Shown here: positions 57,234-64,000 of the stretch, in pieces
Numbering within the stretch: the stretch's first letter is position 1
How the letters are laid out: each line of letters begins with the position of its first letter
Made by a program: the position numbers and the translations under genes
Notes under the pieces: model-generated
What the model saw: the letters and a program-made list of their open reading frames with translations, nothing else
The model's database searches: none
What the model was told of the DNA's origin: nothing
NCBI GenBank assembly: GCA_003956705.1
Contig: QZCP01000004.1
Coordinates: forward strand, 1-64,000
Source of the DNA: Brevipalpus yothersi
Taxonomy: Eukaryota > Arthropoda > Arachnida > Trombidiformes > Tenuipalpidae
DNA length: 64,000 nucleotides
Direction of reading: 5' to 3'

Positions 57234-57898
57234 TTAACGCGAGGTCGGTGTTGAGTGAGTGGAAGGAAATGAGAGGTAGTAGAATTTAGAGGTGAATTTA
57301 TTCACTCTTCGAAATTTTCGCTTGGGAACCTTAGATTGACGATCCCAGCATGCATGTCTATTACTCATTATTCGAACAAGAGAGCGAGTTGTACATTTGA
57401 TCTTACTCATCTGAAAATGGAATGCTCGCTTCAAAAAATCATGAGATGACTTGATTCTGTCCAAAATTCCTCTTGGCTCCTCATCGAACATTGGCCACTG
57501 GCCGTTATCATCATCATTGATGACTGGAGCTTGTGGTGTTTCATCGTTGTTCGTTTCAACCCAATAATCATGATCCTTCGTTGAAACAGAGCTCTTCACG
57601 TGATGAATTTTTGACTTTTCTCGGACATCATTTGATTCATGGTGAGACCATCGCATGTCTTCATCCGATACTGAGTTCGAGTTTGGATTGATAACCACCT
57701 CATCGATAGCTGTATCAATTTGATTGCAAGCGAAAGAATAAATAAATAAAATTGACACAAAATTGGAGAATTTGAACTGTTCGAACATTTACCTGAATCA
57801 TTGAATAGATAAACTTTCGGAAGATAACCTTTGGTATCAATTTGCTGAATTATGGTCAGAAAACTGAGAAACCACACAGCTACCGATGGCACTGACAT
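57234..57898 (-). CDS. Unrecognised small secreted protein
   Basis: Two exons on the minus strand, 57898-57793 and 57709-57234, give 193 residues. The ATG at 57898 opens a signal peptide (MSVPSVAVWFLSFLTIIQQ). The mature chain starts acidic (NSNSVSDEDMRW, NDDDNGQWPMFDEEPRG) and becomes strongly basic (RKFRRVNKF), with only two cysteines (KIKCTTRSLVRIMSNRHACW) that could form one disulfide loop. There are dibasic sites (FLKRAFHF, KVPKRKFRR), so a peptide-hormone precursor is one possibility, but I recognise no peptide family. The phase of the splice (G|CT) and a good donor (GTAAAT) support the model. Confidence 0.55.
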
Positions 57899-59219
57899 TG
57901 GGATCACTAAATTGGCCAAGTTCTTTCTCACTATCCGTCACCACACATCACCCAAAAGAGTGTGGCTCAAAAAAATCTAGCCAAGCTTGGAGGAGAGTTT
58001 ACCAATCAGTCATCTTCTTAATCAATCGAGAACGACAATTTGGCCCGGAGGTTTTGAGATTTTGGCGATCATCTGCTTATCTGATGAGAAAAAACTCTCT
58101 TGTAAGCATCATTTGCTAAATAGGATGAGCGGAGAAGATTTTTCAATTGTTAACTATCTCGATCTTCCTGAATGATCGTGATAAGTAAACAGGCTATCTT
58201 TCTCAGGGAGAATGTAGCCGAACCAAAAGGCATTAAGATTATATCTATTTTTGTGAAAAAAATCATAATAAGAGCTAATTAAACTTTTCTTTGACGGGTC
58301 ATTGAATCATAAACTCATGAAAGTTGGGTGAAAGTTTTTCCAATTTTACATTCTCACAATTCCCATGGAGATTTCGAAGTCTTCAACGATTGAAGCCAAT
58401 CTCCTAAATGCTCAGGTTTTTGGACATTCTTCAGTTGCTCAATTTCAATGTAATTTTAATGAGAAAGATTATTACAGGAGAGTTTTTGAGCATCAGCTGG
58501 CCTACGATTAGGTCAAATCCGATCAAAATATTCTCGCTTGCAATGATAAGTCTACTGGAGCTGAAAAGTTTGTCCAAAGCAGCTGCCGAGGAAAAGAAAT
58601 TCAAGATTTCTTTATCATCTTACAATTGTTGGTTTGTCCAAGTTCAAATGATGAAGATGATCATGATGATAATGTACTTGCTTAGCAAGTCAAGAGCTAG
58701 ATCAATTCAATCGAAAGTAATCATGATAGCAAATTCTTACTCAGAATTCAAATTTTGACCAGTTCGAATTTCGAAACGATGAAGCAATGCAATAAGTTTA
58801 CTCATCCAGCTTCACTCGTGCATTCCAAGAATTTCCGATACTTTCATCAATATCGGATATCCACATTCGGCAAGATATTGTGGGAAGTAAGCGGAAAGAA
58901 AAAAAGTTCTCCCCTATGATCATTCATGATTTTTATCTCAATTTCGCCCTCCTCCCCAAAGATCTTCATTTCAACCAATTTGAATTGTGAGAAATTAATC
59001 AAAAGTTAAAATCGAATTATTACTCAAAATACTGGTAACATCAGATAAGAAGAGATAGCAGATACAAAAAAAGTACAGCCGCGGCTGTATCGCGAGCATG
59101 TTGTTCATATCATGCCGCCATCTATTGGATAGCAATAGAAGAAAGAAGTGTATCCATTAGATGTCACTACTTGCACAATACAAGATTGTGGAAGAATTAC
59201 AAAGGCTCGGTGCGAAAGG
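57899..59219. other. Divergent intergenic region upstream of the BET gene
   Basis: About 1.3 kb, AT-rich on the left. The right part contains a perfect 16-base palindrome TACAGCCGCGGCTGTA (59074-59089) and a YY1/Pho-like site (59114-59123). No supported gene. Confidence 0.5.
59114..59123 (-). promoter_or_regulatory. YY1/Pho-like site upstream of the BET gene
   Basis: GCCGCCATCT, the reverse complement of AGATGGCGGC, the core YY1/Pleiohomeotic recognition sequence. A second related GCCGCCATAT lies at 59262-59271. Confidence 0.45.
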
Positions 59220-59227
59220 TATAAAAA
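59220..59227 (+). promoter_or_regulatory. Candidate TATA box of the BET gene
   Basis: TATAAAAA, 225 bases before the ATG at 59445. It would place a start site near 59250, just before the second YY1-like motif. Confidence 0.4.
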
Positions 59228-59444
59228 GGGAGAGCATTTCGATTGCAGCGCCCTTTCTTTCGCCGCCATATTGGAGTTTCTTGGAGATTCGCCTTTGCTT
59301 CTACTTTGCTACTGTTGGGTTAGCCTGGGTATTTGAATTGATTTGTGGGGTGAATACTTTTTTTGTGGCGAATATCAATTTTGTCTGCTAAATTTTTCTT
59401 CTTTTTCGAATGAACCTAATACAATTTATCAACTCAATCTGTGG

Positions 59445-62400
59445 ATGGAAGCTTTAACAACCACCACCACCACCCAATCGTCTACCCCTGGTGGATTAGC
59501 CAGTGGTGGGCTTTCAACAACCACAATCAATAATGATACCAACATGACCACCGTTAATGCAGCCTCCACTACAAACACCACCAACATTACACCTAACGCC
59601 ATAAACATCATAAACAATAGTAATTCTAACCTTAATTCATTAGTGAACAATTCCTTACAAGAGATGTCATTTTCGGACATTGAAGAGGAACCTGTATACG
59701 AGGCAGTGAACGGGATAGTTCAACCACCAACTTATCCACCTGAAAATAAGCCTCATAGAAACACAAATCAATTGCAGTTCCTCAACACAAAAGTATTTAA
59801 AGTAGTGAACAAGCATCAGTTTGCTTGGCCATTTAAGGCACCAGTGGATGCAATTAAGTTAAGACTACCTGATTATCATACGATAATCAAACATCCAATG
59901 GACTTGGGCACAATCAAGAAAAGGCTAGACAATTTTTGGTATTATTCTGCAAAGGAGTGTATACATGATTTTCGGACTATGTTTAGAAATTGTTACTCTT
60001 ACAATAAGCCTGGTGAAGATGTAGTGTATATGGCTCAAACATTGGAAAAATTATTCAATAATCATTTAAGAGAAATGCCTCCGGAAGAAGTTGAAGCTCC
60101 CATGCCTCCCCAGAAAGGTCTTGGTAGAGGGAAAAAAGGCCGGAGAGGTGGTATAAGACGAGGTATGTATATATATTCATCATGATGTATTTTAACCCTC
60201 AAGCCGGCGAACCAGCATGCCATGTTAAGCTATTAATGGATTATTCAAGTGCATCTTAAGTGTCAATTAGTGTTTATATCAACCGTGTTTACATGTGTAT
60301 TTGTTGATTCAAATGTTCATAATATACTGGGCACACCAAGCGTTCACCTAGCGTGTGCTTAATATTTGCGCACTTGAGGCTCAGTCTGAGCCATGCTTGA
60401 GATTTTTCCACTTTCTCCTATTTTAATTGAGACCTATGGTTGATTGATCTCTCGGTCAATTCAAATTAAATTTAGTCTCAGTAACTGATAGTAACTATTA
60501 CTCATCGCATTTATCATCCATTGGCAGCTACAGTTTAACAATGACTAATCACAGTTGACCATAAGACTGATCTAGTTATCTCAACTTTTTCAGGTCCTTC
60601 CATAGGCCATTCTCCTAATATATCTCTCAATGCCAGTGGCGTTGTGACGCCAATCACGAATTCATCACCTCTACCCTCATGTGAGTCCAATCTTGAGTCC
60701 AAAAAATTCATTTCTCATCGTACAAAAATAGCTTTCATTGAGGAGCTTGATATTCTGTCCACCTCAACTTGATTTTCCATGCTTTGACTGGCTGTTGCTG
60801 CCAGTGTCAAAACTTGAGATTCTCTCTTTTGCCTTTATTTTTCTTCTAGTCAAGAGAAGTAACATGTTCTTAGCTTTTCCAGACTCATCTGCTCTAGCTC
60901 CAGTTAATTGTGTCCCAGAAAATGCAGGAGTGGTTACACCGAACAACAGGCCTCCGCTTAGTTCATCTGGGACAAGAAATGTTTCATTAACATCATCAAC
61001 TCCTTCCGTCCCTCCCGCGCTACCCTCACCATCATCAAATGAAAGTCAAACTTCATTGACTACTCCTGTCCCTTCATCACTAGGGTCTAATAACCAAAGT
61101 CCAGCCGTTAATCAGACCTCTCTTCGAGGTCATAGTTCATTTAATTTAAGCGTGTCTCCGCCACCAGCGAGTACACCTTTGACAGGCCCATCGACAGGTA
61201 CTTTACGTTCTTCATTTGCAATCCGATTTTTTTCTTTTCAACCTCCTCTCTCAATCCATAAGTCTAAATATCATGATTTTACTTTTCAAGCTCCAGGACC
61301 AGGTTCTTCCGGAACACCCGGAGCTACTCAACTGAGCACGCCACTGATGCAACCTCTTCAAAACTTAGCATCTAAGTCTAAAGGACCTAAAGTAGCCAAG
61401 GGAGTGAAGAGAAAAGCAGATACGACAACTGGAATCTCTTCATTCGACTCTAGTTTCCAGCAAACTAGCTTCGAACAGTCTTCAAAAATGGCCACAAGAC
61501 ATACTAGCGGCAGGCCCATTAAAAAGCCGTCGAAAGACTTACCTGAACCAGCGCAGCATGCGACATCTAAGCCTGGGAAGGGAAAAATGTCAGAGCAGAT
61601 GAAGTACTGTTCCCTAATTCTTAAAGAGATGTTTGCCAAAAAGCACGAAGGCTATGCATGGCCTTTTTACAAACCTGTGGACGCGGCCACGCTCGGGCTT
61701 TCTGATTATCACGAAATAATTAAACGTCCCATGGATTTGGGAACTATTAAGGTTGGATATTCATGACAATCTCAAAATTCAAATATTTCAATGATTTATT
61801 TTCATTCAGTCTAAAATGGACCGGCGGGAATATAAAAAGCCTGACGATTTCGCCTCCGATGTCAGACTGGTGTTTTCCAATTGCTACAAGTACAACCCAT
61901 CTGATCATGAAGTAGTTGCGATGGCTAGAAAACTTCAGGTGAGCTTTGCATTATAAATTCGAGACATGCATCTGTTTCTAACCAAATTTTCATTTCAGGA
62001 TGTTTTTGAAATGAAGTATGCCAAAATGCCTGATGAACCTGTTCGATCTAATGAAGACAAAGATAGTGATGAATCCTCGAGTAATGACTCTTCACAGAGC
62101 GCCTCTGCCAGTGAGAGTGAATCTGAGAAATCACAAAGTGAGAAGATTGTAGAACTTCAGGAGCAGTTAGAGACCATTACCAAGAAGCTTACTGAATTAG
62201 TCAAAAATCGTAAAGAAAAGAAGAAAAAGAAACCTAAGTCTTCTAAAATAAAGAAGGAGAAACATTCTGGAGATAAAATGAATTTCAATGATGAAATAAA
62301 CGACACGGGTGCCTCTTCTATTGCACAAATGAATGCCCCAACTGCCTCAACTTCCAATATGAGCACTGGGCTTGATCCTCATATTCCAGCTATACCAAAT

Positions 62401-63303
62401 GCAAAGAGCAAGAAGCAAGCTGCTTCAGCTGGTAAGGCTTCGGCAAATCAGAAAGGATCTGGACAACCTGTCAAACGGCAGCGGACGAATAGCAAAGCTG
62501 GCAAGAAAGCCAATAAGGTTGTACAGCCCACGTTTGACAGTGAAGATGAAGACAATGCAAGACCAATGTCCTATGACGAGAAAAGGCAGCTCAGTCTAGA
62601 TATTAATCAACTTCCTGGTAAGAATCTTGAATCAAATTTATGAAGATCAATATTAACCAAGGCACATTTTCAGGGGAAAAACTTGGAAGGGTAGTCCATA
62701 TTATACAGTCAAGAGAACCATCTCTCAGAGATTCTAATCCTGATGAGATAGAGATAGATTTTGAAACTCTCAAACCTTCCACATTGAGAGAACTAGAAAC
62801 ATATGTCGCTCAGTGTTTGAGAAAAAAGCCCAGGAAACAATATGGTGTGTATTATTTTCTAATGAGTCAAAGCTTTGTACTCACGAATTTTTCTCTTTCA
62901 ATTTTTCCACATCTAGCGAAAAATAAAACACCAACAAAGTCTAAAGAAGCAGCCGCTGCTCAGAAAAAGCACGATTTAGAAAAGAGAGTGGCTGATCTCA
63001 ATAATCAGCTCGAGCCACAAACCTCTAAAAAAGCCACCAAGAAAGGTAAGCAATCTTCACTTCTTTTCCTAGCAAATTCCACAGAAAGACTATATAGATC
63101 AAGATACCAATCTTCGTTTATCGTTTGCAGATCCTTATACCTTCACGGAAGATGAAGAACCACATCACGATCCACGAGCGGAGCGGCATCCAGAAATGTC
63201 CACTTCTAGGTTGAGTGAGAGCAGTTCAAGTTCGAGCAGTGATTCAAGCTCAAGCTCCAGCTCGAGTAGCTCTTCTGATAGCAGTGACTCCGAATCAGGT
63301 TAG
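59445..63303 (+). CDS. fs(1)h: BET double-bromodomain protein (Brd2/3/4; Drosophila fs(1)h)
   Basis: Nuclear reader of acetylated histones that recruits transcription elongation factors. Nine exons: 59445-60162, 60594-60680, 60883-61197, 61291-61751, 61810-61938, 61999-62617, 62674-62844, 62917-63045, 63131-63303, about 933 residues. Bromodomain 1 (exon 1): FAWPFKAPVDAIKLRLPDYH, IKHPMDLGTIKKRL, FRNCYSYNKPGEDV. Bromodomain 2 (exons 4-5): YAWPFYKPVDAATLGLSDYH, IKRPMDLGTIK, FSNCYKYNPSDHEVV. Both keep the acetyl-lysine asparagine. Then a phospho-Ser/Glu cluster, a coiled-coil motif (EKIVELQEQLETITKKLTEL), a lysine-rich stretch, the NET (ET) domain (MSYDEKRQLSLDINQLPG ... VVHIIQSREPSLRDSNPDEI) and a serine-rich SEED end. 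The frame stops at 63301-63303, matching a short isoform without the long P-TEFb tail. The 59445 ATG is the first in frame. Confidence 0.95.
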
Positions 63304-64000
63304 AAATGAATATGATCATCAATGAGATGAAGTGAGAAATTCCTGTCTACGAATTCTTTCAAATCATTTTTGGTCATCCCTGGCATCGCATGATTGCTTA
63401 GCTTCTCACGTGAGCATCCTCCTCATCCAATGAACTATTCTCAAACATTATCTCCTGCCATCTTAATTCACATCTCCTGCCATTTTGTTTGATGCTCAAA
63501 ATTCGGAATCACTCATTTATATATAATATTGTAGCATCTTGGGGTTCAAAACCTCGAGGACATGTAAGGATGATATGAAGATTGAGGAGAGAATAGCATC
63601 GAAATGCCAGTGATACAAAATTGATCTCGTTTTATAGATCAAACTTCAATCATCCTACCATGAGTGCAGTGTTCTGAGGGTCAGTCGTCAGCTACCGCTC
63701 CTTCTCATCTCTAATCGAGAGGTCTGATCAGGTCCTCTATCCCCTATCTTTTCTTTTTCCCTTCCTGGCCAATGCTCTCTAAAAGATCTCTACCTTTTCG
63801 TTTTCTCGGTGAATGTTATCTCTAAGTTTACTGAGGTATGACTTAGTAAGGTACTACGTATCATAGAGTCGTCGCGAGTCATCATTTTCATCCTTCATCC
63901 ATCTCTTGATTATCAAAATTCATTCAAATATCAGCATTACTGCTCAAGCCCTAGAAAATCATCATTTCTCTCCACAGCTCTGCTCTAATCACAGTGTGAT
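63304..64000. other. 3' region of the BET gene
   Basis: About 700 bases, presumably 3' UTR and, if a longer isoform exists, intron. No further exon is recognisable before the window ends. Confidence 0.45.

Noticed and set aside
1..64000. tRNA, rRNA or CRISPR arrays
   Set aside because: No cloverleaf B-box context, rRNA core or spaced direct-repeat array was seen; the regular repeats are simple CT/GA microsatellites in a eukaryotic genome.

Overview
This is a eukaryotic nuclear window, AT-rich, with mostly short introns (about 50-200 nt, GT...AG) and many CT/GA microsatellites. The set of conserved animal genes includes a MyD88 with a long C-terminal tail, a PALS1/Stardust-type MAGUK, an MLK/Slipper kinase and a BET protein of the Brd2/fs(1)h kind. 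Together with the compact gene spacing this fits an arthropod; a mite or similar compact-genome chelicerate is my guess, not something the sequence proves. The ORFs are broken by introns, so each gene below was rebuilt from splice sites with matching phase.

Left to right: a 5'-incomplete PALS1/stardust gene (+, 1249-4686); a tetraspanin (-, 5278-6328); an internally deleted Tc1/mariner-like element with clear terminal inverted repeats (7152-8034); an MFSD10-type transporter (+, 8724-10568); MyD88 (-, 11216-12642); a mixed-lineage kinase (-, 14009-17958); ACBD3/GCP60 (+, 20732-23040), convergent with a CECR2-like chromatin gene without a bromodomain (-, 23452-25687); a CYP4-like cytochrome P450 with unusually long introns (+, 27731-32730); the E2 enzyme UBE2G1 (+, 33651-34605).

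From about 35.4 to 43.3 kb lies an island unlike its surroundings. It holds an intact 1262-codon LINE ORF (endonuclease, reverse transcriptase, C-terminal zinc knuckle), two intronless zinc-finger ORFs on opposite strands (one with a BTB-like N-terminus) and a small membrane or secreted ORF. A perfect 16-bp direct repeat brackets the island. This is the best candidate here for something undescribed.

The right part has a fatty-acid transport protein/acyl-CoA synthetase of the SLC27 family (+, 43707-47034), a 5.7-kb stretch without recognisable genes, a cytochrome b561 (+, about 52.8-53.7 kb), a small type I receptor with one fibronectin III domain (-, 54643-56152), a 452-bp assembly gap inside a CT repeat, a short unrecognised secreted protein (-, 57234-57898) and a BET double-bromodomain gene (+, 59445-63303) with a TATA box and YY1/Pho-like sites upstream.

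The genes do not form a pathway; they are ordinary neighbours in a compact animal genome. PALS1 and the tetraspanin act at membranes, MyD88 and MLK in immune and stress signalling, and CECR2-like and BET in chromatin, but nothing in the sequence links them functionally.
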